Shown: positions 45,837-54,618 of the stretch, one piece after another
Position numbering within the stretch: the stretch's first letter is position 1
Layout of the letters: the number at the start of each line of letters is the position of its first letter
Assembly (NCBI GenBank): GCA_028277405.1
Contig: JANQGH010000009.1
Coordinates: 62,001-126,000, forward strand
Reading direction: 5' to 3'
Source of the DNA: Alphaproteobacteria bacterium
GTDB taxonomy: Bacteria; Pseudomonadota; Alphaproteobacteria; DSM-16000; Inquilinaceae
Length of the DNA: 64,000 bases
The notes under the pieces: generated by a model
Told to the model about the DNA's origin: nothing
The model's database searches: none
The model's input: only the letters and a program-made list of their open reading frames with translations
Program-made: the position numbers and the translations under genes

Positions 45837-46483
45837 CCGATACACTCACAGACGCCGCCCCGGCCGCCCAAACGCCAGCGCATGGTCCGTTGCGTGTCGG
45901 CATCGGCGGGCCGGTCGGCTCCGGCAAGACGGCGCTGGTCGAGGCGCTGTGCAAGCATTTGCGCGACCGCTTCGACCTGATCGTCGTCACCAACGACATC
46001 TACACCAAGGAAGACCAGCAGATCCTGACCCGCGCGGGCGCGCTGGAGCAGGACCGCATCATGGGCGTCGAGACCGGCGGTTGCCCTCATACGGCCATCC
46101 GCGAGGACGCGTCGATCAATCTGGCCGCCGTCGACGAGATGGTCGGCCGCTATCCACAAGCGCAGATCTGCCTGATCGAAAGCGGCGGCGACAATCTGGC
46201 CGCCACCTTCAGCCCGGAGCTGGCCGACATCACGCTTTACGTCATCGATGTGTCGGCCGGGGACAAGATCCCGCGCAAGGGCGGCCCAGGCATCACGCGG
46301 TCGGACCTGTTGATCATCAACAAGACCGATCTGGCGCCCCTTGTCGGCGCCTCGTTGGATGTGATGGACCGTGACACGCGCCGCATGCGCGGTGACCGAC
46401 CGTTCGTCTTCACCAACCTGAAGGCCGGCGACGGCGTCGCGACCATTGCCGACTTCATTTTGCAAACAGGCGGCGTAACGTGA
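45833..46483 (+). CDS. ureG: Urease accessory GTPase UreG
   Basis: This 216-residue SIMIBI-class GTPase has a P-loop [18 protein letters not shown]. Other blocks are [14 protein letters not shown], the metal-binding [19 protein letters not shown] (C-P-H), [19 protein letters not shown] and [12 protein letters not shown] (NKxD guanine specificity). GTP hydrolysis drives nickel transfer into UreC. All motifs are intact. Confidence 0.97.
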   Translation: MTDTLTDAAPAAQTPAHGPLRVGIGGPVGSGKTALVEALCKHLRDRFDLIVVTNDIYTKEDQQILTRAGALEQDRIMGVETGGCPHTAIREDASINLAAVDEMVGRYPQAQICLIESGGDNLAATFSPELADITLYVIDVSAGDKIPRKGGPGITRSDLLIINKTDLAPLVGASLDVMDRDTRRMRGDRPFVFTNLKAGDGVATIADFILQTGGVT

Positions 46484-46540
46484 CGTCGTCCATCCCGGCC
46501 CGCTCTCTCCAAGCTCCCGAAAACCAAAGGAATAACCACC

Positions 46541-47125
46541 ATGACCACCAAGACCCGCGCCACAGCGTTCGCCTCCGCGCTGGTGCCGATGCTCCTGTTC
46601 GCCCTGCCGGCGGCTGCCCATCCCGGGCATGGTGAAGGGTCCGGGCTTGCGGCCGGCCTCTTGCACCCACTCACGGGTCTTGATCACGTGGCGGCGATGC
46701 TGGCGATCGGTCTGTGGGCGGCGATGATCGGCGGCCGTGCCGCGCTAGCGATGGGCATCACGCTTCCGCTGGGCTTGATTGCCGGCGCTTCGTTGCTGGC
46801 TGTCGGCATCGGACTGCCGTTCGTCGAAAGCGGCATCCTGCTGTCCCTGCTGGCGGCGGGGTTGGCACTAAGTCTGGCGTTCCGGCCGAGCGCGATCTTT
46901 GCGGCCGTTCTGGTCGGCGGATTCGCCCTGTTCCACGGCTATGCCCACGCCTTGGGCGCGCCGGTCGGCGCGTCGTGGTTGGCCTACATCGCCGGTTTTG
47001 TCGCCTCCAGCGTTGGGCTTTGCGCGGTCGGTGCCGTTCTCGGCCGGCTGTTAGTCAGGCCCATCGGGTTTCGGCTTGCTGGCGCGGCGACCCTGTCGGT
47101 TGGGCTGGTGCTGGCGCTGGTCTGA
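46541..47125 (+). CDS. HupE/UreJ-family membrane protein, probable nickel permease
   Basis: This is a 194-residue protein. A signal peptide ends PAAAHPGHGEGSG. The next block LHPLTGLDHVAAMLAIGLWA holds the His-x4-Asp-His motif of HupE/UreJ, and a second is GFALFHGYAHALGAP. Six hydrophobic segments follow in total. Members are secondary nickel or cobalt importers. Its place at the end of the urease block supports nickel supply for UreC. It ends 6 bp from the convergent sugar kinase stop. Confidence 0.9.
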   Translation: MTTKTRATAFASALVPMLLFALPAAAHPGHGEGSGLAAGLLHPLTGLDHVAAMLAIGLWAAMIGGRAALAMGITLPLGLIAGASLLAVGIGLPFVESGILLSLLAAGLALSLAFRPSAIFAAVLVGGFALFHGYAHALGAPVGASWLAYIAGFVASSVGLCAVGAVLGRLLVRPIGFRLAGAATLSVGLVLALV

Positions 47126-47130
47126 CCGCG

Positions 47131-48045
47131 TCAGCCGGGCGCGCCGGGCAGAACTTCTGATTTGAGACGGCCCGCCTCGGCCGTCGTCGGAAACGCGGGC
47201 TGGGTGCCGGGGCGCGTGACGGTGATGGCGGCTGCTCGCATGCCGAGGGTGGCCGCCAGTGTCAGATCGGCACCCTCGGCAAGGCCGGCGATCGTCGTAC
47301 CGCAGAAGGTATCGCCGGCGCCGGCGGTGTCGATGGTCTTCACCGGTTTCGCCGCCAGGTGTTCGATACCCGCCCCGTCGACGATGGCGGCACCATCGCC
47401 GCCAAGCGTCACGACGACCTGCCGCGCCCCAGCCTCGAGCAGCCGCTCGCCGCCGCTAGCCGGATCGTCGGTGTCCGCGAGTGCCGCAAGCTCTGGTCGG
47501 TTCAACACCAAAAGGTCGACGAACGGCAGCAGCGGCCGAACGTCCCACTGGATCGGCGCCGAGTTGAAGAAGGTGTTCGCACCCCGCCGCTTGGCCTCCT
47601 GCACGGCGGCCAGCGTCGCCTCTTGGCTTAGGTTGCCCTGAACGGCCAACCAGTTGCCCTGTGTCAGGCTGCTTGCGTGGCGGGCGAGCAGCTCCGGCGA
47701 CAGCGATCGCGCGGCCGCATGGCTGCTGACGATGATATTCTCGCCGTCCTTATCGACCGTAATAACCGACTGATCGGTAGGCGCCGGAACCGCGACGAGC
47801 CCGGCGATGTCGACCGCCTCCGCTGCCAGCTGGTCACGGACGAACTGGCCATCCCGGTCGCTGCCGACCGCCGCGACCAGTCGCACGTCCGCGCCGAAGC
47901 GGCTGGCGACCACCGCCTGATTGGCACCCTTGCCGCCGACATGAAGGTCGTGGGCCTCGGCAAGCACGGTCTCCCCCGGCTGAGCCAGCCGGCGCACGCG
48001 GAAAACCTGATCGGTGGTTACGTTGCCAAGAACAAGTATCGTCAT
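47131..48045 (-). CDS. Ribokinase-like PfkB-family sugar kinase
   Basis: This is a 304-residue protein. It begins MTILVLGNVTTDQVFRVRRL and has GGKGANQAVVASRFGADVRL (N-terminal PfkB signature), FFNSAPIQWDVRPL, and DTAGAGDTFCGTTIAGLAEG with the catalytic Asp. VGGKGANQA is the ribokinase form, but the substrate could be another pentose, a nucleoside or an inositol-derived sugar. It is divergent from the BtpA gene; the shared 151 bp region holds a weak match to the candidate LacI-type operator. Confidence 0.88.
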   Translation of the reverse strand: MTILVLGNVTTDQVFRVRRLAQPGETVLAEAHDLHVGGKGANQAVVASRFGADVRLVAAVGSDRDGQFVRDQLAAEAVDIAGLVAVPAPTDQSVITVDKDGENIIVSSHAAARSLSPELLARHASSLTQGNWLAVQGNLSQEATLAAVQEAKRRGANTFFNSAPIQWDVRPLLPFVDLLVLNRPELAALADTDDPASGGERLLEAGARQVVVTLGGDGAAIVDGAGIEHLAAKPVKTIDTAGAGDTFCGTTIAGLAEGADLTLAATLGMRAAAITVTRPGTQPAFPTTAEAGRLKSEVLPGAPG

Positions 48046-48196
48046 CTGTTACGCAAATAAGCTACGACGTTTGGTGATGGCGCGCGTGAAAACCGCTTGC
48101 TATGTCAACGTTGCCCATCGTCGACGGATCAGACGCGGCCTTATGGCCGGCAGGCCGACCTGACCCTGTCGATATCTGAAAACCTAGGGAAAAACC

Positions 48197-49039
48197 ATGT
48201 CGCAAGCGGTCTCCGCGCCGAAAGACAACTGCCTGATCGCCCTGTTCGGACGACCGAAAGTCGCCATTGGTGTCGTACATTGCCCGGCGTTTCCGGGTTC
48301 CCCGCGGTACGACGGGGCGGCGATCGACGCCGTTTACGATGCCGCGATGCGCGATGCCGCGGCCTACGCCGACGGCGGCATGCATGGCCTGATCATCGAG
48401 AATCACGGCGACATTCCCTTCCTGCGGCCAGCCGATCTGGGGCCGGAAACGGCCGCTGCCATGGCGGTCGTAACGGACCGCATAAGGCGGCAGGTCGATG
48501 TGCCACTTGGCATCAATGTGTTGGCCAACGGCGCGATCCAGGCCCTTGCCGTTGCGAAGGCAGCCAGCGCGGGCTTCATTCGGGTCAATCAATGGGCCAA
48601 CGCCTATGTTTCCAACGAAGGCCTGCTGGACGGCGAGGCGGCATCGGCCCTGCGCTATCGCGCCAATCTGAGGGCGAATGAGGTTGCGATCTTCGCCGAC
48701 GCCCACGTCAAGCACGGCGCCCACGCCATCACCGCCGACCGATCGATCGAGGAACTGACGCGGGACCTGGAGTTCTTCGATGCCGATGCAGTGATCGCGA
48801 CGGGGCAGCGGACCGGCGATACCGCCACGGTGCAGGAACTCGGCGTCGTGGCCTCCGCGACCCAGTTGCCCGTGCTGGTCGGTTCCGGCGTGCGGCCCGA
48901 TAATGTCGGGGAGATCATGTCGATCGCGGATGGCGTGATCGTGGCCAGCGCGCTGAAAACAAGCGGCATTTGGACCGATCCGGTGGACGCCAGCCGGGTG
49001 GTCGACTTTATGCGCGCCTTTGACAGCGCCACGGCTTAA
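48197..49039 (+). CDS. BtpA/SgcQ-family TIM-barrel protein
   Basis: This is a 280-residue protein. Blocks include FGRPKVAIGVVHCPAFPGSP, DAAAYADGGMHGLIIENHGD, PLGINVLANGAIQALAVAKA, VNQWANAYVSNEG, ADAHVKHGAH and PVLVGSGVRPDNVGEIMSIA, which together define the BtpA family. BtpA was named for an effect on photosystem I; most bacterial members, such as SgcQ, sit in sugar clusters and are presumed enzymes of unknown reaction. The context here (kinase, LacI regulator, iol genes) supports a metabolic role. Confidence 0.88.
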   Translation: MSQAVSAPKDNCLIALFGRPKVAIGVVHCPAFPGSPRYDGAAIDAVYDAAMRDAAAYADGGMHGLIIENHGDIPFLRPADLGPETAAAMAVVTDRIRRQVDVPLGINVLANGAIQALAVAKAASAGFIRVNQWANAYVSNEGLLDGEAASALRYRANLRANEVAIFADAHVKHGAHAITADRSIEELTRDLEFFDADAVIATGQRTGDTATVQELGVVASATQLPVLVGSGVRPDNVGEIMSIADGVIVASALKTSGIWTDPVDASRVVDFMRAFDSATA

Positions 49040-49043
49040 CGCC

Positions 49044-49057
49044 TGCAAGCCTTTGCA
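49044..49057. promoter_or_regulatory. Candidate LacI-family operator upstream of the regulator gene
   Basis: The 14 bp TGCAAGCCTTTGCA is an imperfect palindrome with perfect TGCAA/TTGCA arms. It lies 67 bp before the regulator start. Two matching sites occur in the divergent region at 52,570 and 52,691. The pattern fits a LacI-type dimer and autoregulation. Confidence 0.5.
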
Positions 49058-49123
49058 AAATGGCGCTTGAATGCTATCGACTGACCCGGCCATTGGCACA
49101 TGTGAGGTCGGGACGGAACAAGG

Positions 49124-50149
49124 GTGGTGACCGGTAAGGCAGGCGGACGATCGCGGGTAACGGCCGTCGACGTGGCGCGCGAGGCGGGGGTTTCGATCTC
49201 GGCTGTCTCGCGGGTGTTCACGCCGGGCGCCAGCGCGTCCTCAAAGATGCGGGCCAAGGTTTTGGCGGTGTCGGAGCGGCTGGACTACATGCCCAACGCA
49301 ATGGCCCGGTCGCTGATGACCAATCGGACCCATCTGATCGGCATCATCATGGCCAACTTTAAAAACCCGGTTTATCTCTCGATCCTCGACAGCTTCACCC
49401 ATGCCATCCAGCAGCGTGGCCTGCGTTCGCTTCTGTTCAACGTCTCGCGCGGCGACGATCTGGAGGCGTCGGCGCGTCAGATCATGGAATACAGCATCGA
49501 CGGCATGATCGTCTCGGCGGCATCCATGTCCCCGCTTCTGTCGGACCAATGCCGCCGGCGGGGCATCCCGCTGGTCGTGTTCGCGCGCCACCCGCGCAAC
49601 GTAAAGGCTAATGTGGTGACGGCGGACAATGTCGCCGGCGGGCGGCTGGCCGCGCGTCTGCTGATCGAACGGGGCTATCGCCGGATGGCCTATGTCGGCG
49701 GGCCGGAAACCGTCTCCACCTCGCTGGACCGGGGATCGGGCTTTGACCAGGCGCTGGCGGAAGCGGGGCTCGACCGCGTGCGCCGCGTGAACGCCACCGA
49801 CTATGGCTATGATGAAGGATACGAGGCCGTATCTCGGTTGCTTAACGGTGGCGACCGGCCAGAGGCCGTTTTCTGTGCCAATGACATCATGGCCATGGCG
49901 GCCCTCGATGCCGCACGCTACGACTTCGGCCTCCGCGTTCCCGAGGACTTCGCGGTCATCGGTTTCGACGACATTCCGTTCGCCGCCACCAAGCCTTATC
50001 GGCTGACGACCATCCGCCAGCCGATGGATGCCATGGTCCGCCAGTCGATTGATGTGCTGACCGACCAGATCAGTGCCCCCGACGTGTCACCGGTGACACG
50101 CATCCTGCCCTGTTCCGTGATCGAACGCGACACGGTCAGGTCGTCCTAG
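49124..50149 (+). CDS. LacI-family transcriptional regulator
   Basis: This is a 341-residue protein. The helix-turn-helix and hinge are VTAVDVAREAGVSISAVSRV and LDYMPNAMARSLMTNRT, and the type I periplasmic-binding-like effector domain follows (LIGIIMANFKNPVYLSILDS; VIGFDDIPFAATKPYRLTTI). The start is GTG (49124 or 49127); no ATG fits. It probably represses the surrounding inositol or sugar genes and itself through the TGCAAG..TTTGCA sites. The gene ends in a 4 bp convergent overlap (CTAG) with the first dehydrogenase gene. Confidence 0.92.
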   Translation: MVTGKAGGRSRVTAVDVAREAGVSISAVSRVFTPGASASSKMRAKVLAVSERLDYMPNAMARSLMTNRTHLIGIIMANFKNPVYLSILDSFTHAIQQRGLRSLLFNVSRGDDLEASARQIMEYSIDGMIVSAASMSPLLSDQCRRRGIPLVVFARHPRNVKANVVTADNVAGGRLAARLLIERGYRRMAYVGGPETVSTSLDRGSGFDQALAEAGLDRVRRVNATDYGYDEGYEAVSRLLNGGDRPEAVFCANDIMAMAALDAARYDFGLRVPEDFAVIGFDDIPFAATKPYRLTTIRQPMDAMVRQSIDVLTDQISAPDVSPVTRILPCSVIERDTVRSS

Positions 50150-51285
50150 CCCGTCGCGCGCCGTACCTGAGACCAGATGCTGCCGGCGCTTGCCGAGTCG
50201 ACCGCCGCCGAAACGGCGGCGACGCCGTCAAAACCGTCTTCAACCGTCGGAAGACGATGGCGGGCCGCCTCTGCCTCCGGTCCTCCGGCCAGGATGTCGG
50301 CGGCGTCTCGGTAAAGATTGGCCACCGCCTCCACGAACCCCTCGGCATGGCCGCCCCCGATCCGCGAGGCTTTCAGCGCCTCTGGCGCCAGATACGCCGT
50401 GCCGCGCTCCAGGATCCGCGTGGCCTCGCCGATCGGCGAGAAATAGAGCTGGTTGGGCTGCTCTTGCGACCAGCTCAAGCCGCCGGTTTCCCCGAACACG
50501 CGGATCGTCAGCCCGTGAATCTGGCCGATGGCGACCGAACTGGTCCATAGCCGTCCGACCGCGCCACCCGAGAAGCGCAGCGCCAACAGGGCGTCGTCCT
50601 CCAGCTCGCGGCCGGGCACGCACCGGTCGAACACGGCGCTGACCGCATCCAGCCTGTCGCCCAGGATGAATGTCGCAAGGAACAACGCATGGCTGCCCGC
50701 GTCGGTGAGAACCGCGCTGTCGCCGGCGATCTTGGGGTCATAGCGCCAGACGGTTCCAGGCGAGGGGTCGGCATCCGCGTGCCCGCCATGGGCAAACTCC
50801 GCCATCACGACCCGAACCTTGCCGATGGCGCCGTCCGCCACCATGGCGCGCGCCTGGCGGATCATCGGATAGCCGGAATAGCTGTAGTTCACGGCACAAA
50901 GCGTTCGGCGGACGCGCGACAGCGCGATCAAGTCCGCGGCCTCGTCGACGTTCAGTGTCATCGGCTTTTCGCAGAAGACCGCGAAGCCGGCGTCCAGAAA
51001 GGCCCGGGCGACCTCGTAATGGCTGTTGTTGGGCGTCGCGATGGTGACGAGGTCCAGGCGGTCCGGCCGGTCGATCTCTGCCGCCAGCATTTCCCGCCAA
51101 TCGCCATAGGCGCGATCGGGCTCCATGCCGAGTTCCATGCCGAAGCTGCGTCCGCGCTCTGGGTCGATGTCCAGCGCGCCCGCCGTCAGGGCAAAGTGTC
51201 GGTCGAGATGGGCCGCCAACCGGTGCGTGCCGCCGATCTGGCTGCCCTTGCCGCCGCCGACCATGCCCCAGCGAAACTGTGTCAT
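50146..51285 (-). CDS. Gfo/Idh/MocA-family dehydrogenase
   Basis: This 379-residue NAD(P)-dependent oxidoreductase has a Rossmann start FRWGMVGGGKGSQIGGTHRL, the family motif FCEKPMTLNVDEA with its catalytic-site Lys, and a C-terminal alpha/beta domain (GGHADADPSPGTVWRYDP; HAEGFVEAVANLYRDAADIL). ATG 51285 has a GAGAGGGAT ribosome site; the longer frame upstream is not supported. The context suggests an inositol or inositol-derived sugar substrate. It follows the second dehydrogenase after about 90 bp on the same strand. Confidence 0.88.
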   Translation of the reverse strand: MTQFRWGMVGGGKGSQIGGTHRLAAHLDRHFALTAGALDIDPERGRSFGMELGMEPDRAYGDWREMLAAEIDRPDRLDLVTIATPNNSHYEVARAFLDAGFAVFCEKPMTLNVDEAADLIALSRVRRTLCAVNYSYSGYPMIRQARAMVADGAIGKVRVVMAEFAHGGHADADPSPGTVWRYDPKIAGDSAVLTDAGSHALFLATFILGDRLDAVSAVFDRCVPGRELEDDALLALRFSGGAVGRLWTSSVAIGQIHGLTIRVFGETGGLSWSQEQPNQLYFSPIGEATRILERGTAYLAPEALKASRIGGGHAEGFVEAVANLYRDAADILAGGPEAEAARHRLPTVEDGFDGVAAVSAAVDSASAGSIWSQVRRATG

Positions 51286-51376
51286 CGATCCCTCTCGGCA
51301 AGCAGCGGATGTGGTAGGTGACTGCACATGGGTTTGGGGGTCGCGATCATGTGGCCGGGTTGGGCGGGGAGGGCGC

Positions 51377-52507
51377 TCAGATCTCGTCGATCCGGACCCA
51401 GCGTTCCTCGTCCTTGGACCGCAACACCGCGTCGACGATGCGGTCGACGTCATATCCGTCACGGAACGTGGGCCAGACCGGTTTCTGCTCGACGATCGCG
51501 GTCACGAAGTCCCGCGCCTCGATCATGATCATGTCGTTGTAGCCAAAGCCGTGCGCCGCACCTAAGCAGAAGTTCATGTAATCCGGGTGTTCCGGCCCGG
51601 TCAGGATGCGCTTGAAGCCACTGCGCGCCGCATCGTCGCTGGCGCTGAACAGGTGCACCTCGCCAGGCTGCTCAAGGTCAAACGCGACCGAACCCTTGGT
51701 TCCGGTCACGGTAAAGCTGTAGCCCATCTTTTTGCCCGCCGCGACGCGCGAGGCGTGGATGCTGCCCATGGCGCCACTTTCAAAGCGCACCATGAACTGC
51801 ACCTGGTCGTCGTTCTCGACCGTCAGGGCTGCGCCGTCATTGGCCGGCCGGGTCGGATAGGCGATGTCCGTGTCGGCGACCAGGCGCTCGACCGGGCCCG
51901 CCACGCGCAACATGGCGTTGACGATGTGGGTGCCGACATCCGACAGGGCGCCGGCGCGCGACGCCGTGCGCTGTTGAACGCGCCAGTTGGCAGGCGCGTC
52001 TGCATCATGGAAATAGTCCTCGATATGGGTCCCGGCGAAATGGAGAACCTCGCCGATCTCGCCCGAATGGACGATCTCGGTCGCCAGTTGGGCACTTGGA
52101 TGCTTGATGTAGTTGTAACCGACCATGGTCGGCACGCCGGTTTCTTCGGCGCGCTCGGTCAGGCTCAGGGCATCGGCTGCCGACATCGCAAGCGGCTTTT
52201 CGCAGAACACCGGCTTGCCCGCATCGAGGGCTGCCAGGCCCATTTCCAGATGGGTGAACGGCGGTGTGGAAATGTTGATGGCGTCCACGTCAGGGTCACT
52301 GATCAGCACGCGCCAATCGTCGGTCGACCGGCGGAAGCCTAGCCTCTTGGCGTCAGCCTTCGCGCCTTCCGCCGTCGTGGTGCACAGCATTTCGCAAACC
52401 AGCTCGACATCCAGGTCAAAGACCGTCGCGGCAGCCGTGTAGGCGATCGCGTGCGCCTTGCCCATATAGCCGGAGCCGATGACGCCGATGCGGATTTTGC
52501 GGGACAT
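51377..52507 (-). CDS. Gfo/Idh/MocA-family dehydrogenase (inositol dehydrogenase-like)
   Basis: This is a 376-residue protein. It starts MSRKIRIGVIGSGYMGKAHA, has FCEKPLAMSAADALSL (EKP motif), MVGYNYIKHPSAQ and TGTKGSVAFDLEQPG, and ends with GFGYNDMIMIEARDFVTAIV. It probably oxidises myo- or scyllo-inositol or a related sugar with NAD. It is transcribed away from iolD; the shared 254 bp region carries two candidate LacI-type operators. ATG 52507 is preferred over 52537 on family grounds. Confidence 0.88.
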   Translation of the reverse strand: MSRKIRIGVIGSGYMGKAHAIAYTAAATVFDLDVELVCEMLCTTTAEGAKADAKRLGFRRSTDDWRVLISDPDVDAINISTPPFTHLEMGLAALDAGKPVFCEKPLAMSAADALSLTERAEETGVPTMVGYNYIKHPSAQLATEIVHSGEIGEVLHFAGTHIEDYFHDADAPANWRVQQRTASRAGALSDVGTHIVNAMLRVAGPVERLVADTDIAYPTRPANDGAALTVENDDQVQFMVRFESGAMGSIHASRVAAGKKMGYSFTVTGTKGSVAFDLEQPGEVHLFSASDDAARSGFKRILTGPEHPDYMNFCLGAAHGFGYNDMIMIEARDFVTAIVEQKPVWPTFRDGYDVDRIVDAVLRSKDEERWVRIDEI

Positions 52508-52569
52508 GACCACACCCGTGAAAACCTGGTTCGCCAAACTGCGCGCATCGTATCCAGGTCGCCCAAAAA

Positions 52570-52583
52570 CGCAAGCGTTTGCA
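52570..52583. promoter_or_regulatory. Candidate LacI-family operator, gene-dehydrogenase side
   Basis: CGCAAGCGTTTGCA matches the site before the regulator gene at 12 of 14 positions. It is an imperfect palindrome about 63 bp upstream of the minus-strand dehydrogenase start, where an operator could block its promoter. Confidence 0.5.
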
Positions 52584-52690
52584 GAATTTGTGTCGATTCC
52601 GTTTCGGCGTTTACAAGATCAGCTGAGTGCTCAGGCGCTAACTGCCTTCGAGGCTAATGCGAAAACGTGGTTGAATGAACGAAGACTTCT

Positions 52691-52704
52691 TGCAAAGCCT
52701 TGCA
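52691..52704. promoter_or_regulatory. Candidate LacI-family operator, iolD side
   Basis: TGCAAAGCCTTGCA, read on the minus strand TGCAAGGCTTTGCA, matches the site at 49,044 at 13 of 14 positions. It lies 58 bp before the iolD start and about 121 bp from the other site, a spacing that would allow looping. Confidence 0.5.
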
Positions 52705-52761
52705 ATTTGGGCTTAAACGACGCGTCGTCGATGGCGGACAGGGTATGGGCGGGAGGCTCGA

Positions 52762-54618
52762 ATGAAGACCCACAGGTTAACGGTCGCCCAGGCCCTCGTG
52801 CGGCACTTGGTGGCGCAGGAAATCGAGCATGAGGACGGCGCGCGCCAGCCCTTGTTTGGCGGTGCCTTCGCCATCTTCGGCCACGGCAACGTTGCCAGCT
52901 TGGGCGAGGCGCTTTATGCGGCGCGCGACCGCCTGCCGACCTGGCGCGGCCAGAACGAACAATCCATGGCCCTTGCCGCCGTCGCTTATGCCAAGACCAG
53001 GCTGCGGCGCCAGATCGCGATCGCGACATCATCGGTTGGGCCCGGCGCCACCAACATGGTCACCGCCGCCGGCGTGGCGCACAGCAACCGGCTGCCGCTG
53101 CTGCTGCTGTCCGGTGACACGTTCACCAGCCGCCTGCCGGATCCGGTGCTGCAGCAGGTCGAGCATTTCGGCGCACCGTCGACGACCGTGAACGACGCCT
53201 TTCGCGCGGTCAGCCGGTTTTGGGACCGGATTGATGCGCCCGACCAGCTTTTATCCTCGCTGCCGCAGGCCATCGATACCATGCTCGACCCGGCCGATTG
53301 CGGACCGGCGTTCCTTGGCTTGCCGCAGGACGTCCAGGCGCAAGCCTTTGACTGCCCCGAACGGTTCTTGGAACCGCGCCTGCACCGCATCCGCCGCGCC
53401 CGGGCGGACCGCGCCGATATCACGGCCGCGGCAGAGGCCCTGAAGAAGTCGGTACGGCCGCTGATCATCGCCGGGGGCGGCGTCCATTATTCGCAAGCCG
53501 CCGACGCGCTGCGCGGGTTTGCCGAGAAGTACGGTATCCCAGTCATTGAGACGATCGCCGGGCGCGCGACCCTGACCGCCGACCATCCGCTGAACGCCGG
53601 CCCCATCGGACCGACCGGATTTGCCGGCGCCAACGATCTCGCCGCCGATGCCGACGCAGTTCTCGCCATCGGCACCCGCCTGCAGGACTTCGTGACGGGC
53701 TCATGGACCGTGTTTCGAGACGAGGATCTGCGGCTGGTCTCCATCAATGTCGGTCGTTTCGATGCCCGCAAGCACAACGCGCTGAGCGTCATCGGCGACG
53801 CAAGCGAGACGATCGCTGAGCTGGACGCGGCGCTGGGCGATTGGCGCGCGCCCGCCGACCGGGCGGCCCAGGGGCGGGTGAAACACGAAGACTGGCTGGC
53901 CGGCATCGAGACACGGACGGCACCCGGCAATGCCATGCCGTCCTATGCCCAGGTGGTCGGCGCGCTGAACCGGCTCGCATCCCCTGCCGATCGGGTCGTG
54001 ACGGCCGCGGGCGGACTGCCGGCGGAGGTGAACGCCAACTGGAGGCCGTTGAGCCAGGCCAGCGTCGATGTCGAGTTCGGCTTCTCCTGCATGGGCTACG
54101 AAATCGCAGGCGGCTGGGGTACGGCGATCGCGCGCCAAGATGCCGGTGACGAGGGCGAGATCATCGTCCTGGTCGGCGACGGTTCGTATCTGATGATGAA
54201 CTCGGACATCTACTCGTCCGTGCTGGGCGGTCAGAAGATGATCGTCGTCGTGTGCGACAATGAGGGCTTCGCCGTCATCGACAAGCTGCAGCGCAATACC
54301 GGCAACGAATCCTTCAACAATCTGCTGCGCGATTGTCGCGGCGGCGGCCTGCGCAAGGTCGACTTTGCGGCCCACGCCAAGGCGCTGGGCGCCGAATCCG
54401 AGACGGTCGCCTCGATCGCGGATCTGGAGGCCGCGTTCCAGCGGGCACGGGCGGTCGAGGGCACCTATGTGATCTCGATCGAGGTCGACAAGACGGTCTG
54501 GACCGACGGTGCTGCCTGGTGGGAGGTCGGCGTGCCGCAGGTGTCCGACCGACCGTCCGTGCGCGCCGCGGCGGCCACGTGGGACGAAGGCCGCCGGCAC
54601 CAGCGCCGCGGCTATTGA
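52762..54618 (+). CDS. iolD: 3D-(3,5/4)-trihydroxycyclohexane-1,2-dione hydrolase (ThDP-dependent)
   Basis: This 618-residue protein has the normal length for IolD. The catalytic Glu of ThDP enzymes is in GQNEQSMALAAVAYAK; GPGATNMVTAAGVAHSNRLP and LLLLSGDTF follow. The ThDP/Mg motif is VGDGSYLMMNSDIYSSVLGG. IolD opens the diketo ring of the inositol pathway intermediate to give 5-deoxyglucuronate. ATG 52762 fits MKTHRLTVAQALVRHLVAQE. The stop overlaps the iolC start (TTGA). It is the first gene of iolD-iolC-iolB-aldolase. Confidence 0.95.
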   Translation: MKTHRLTVAQALVRHLVAQEIEHEDGARQPLFGGAFAIFGHGNVASLGEALYAARDRLPTWRGQNEQSMALAAVAYAKTRLRRQIAIATSSVGPGATNMVTAAGVAHSNRLPLLLLSGDTFTSRLPDPVLQQVEHFGAPSTTVNDAFRAVSRFWDRIDAPDQLLSSLPQAIDTMLDPADCGPAFLGLPQDVQAQAFDCPERFLEPRLHRIRRARADRADITAAAEALKKSVRPLIIAGGGVHYSQAADALRGFAEKYGIPVIETIAGRATLTADHPLNAGPIGPTGFAGANDLAADADAVLAIGTRLQDFVTGSWTVFRDEDLRLVSINVGRFDARKHNALSVIGDASETIAELDAALGDWRAPADRAAQGRVKHEDWLAGIETRTAPGNAMPSYAQVVGALNRLASPADRVVTAAGGLPAEVNANWRPLSQASVDVEFGFSCMGYEIAGGWGTAIARQDAGDEGEIIVLVGDGSYLMMNSDIYSSVLGGQKMIVVVCDNEGFAVIDKLQRNTGNESFNNLLRDCRGGGLRKVDFAAHAKALGAESETVASIADLEAAFQRARAVEGTYVISIEVDKTVWTDGAAWWEVGVPQVSDRPSVRAAAATWDEGRRHQRRGY

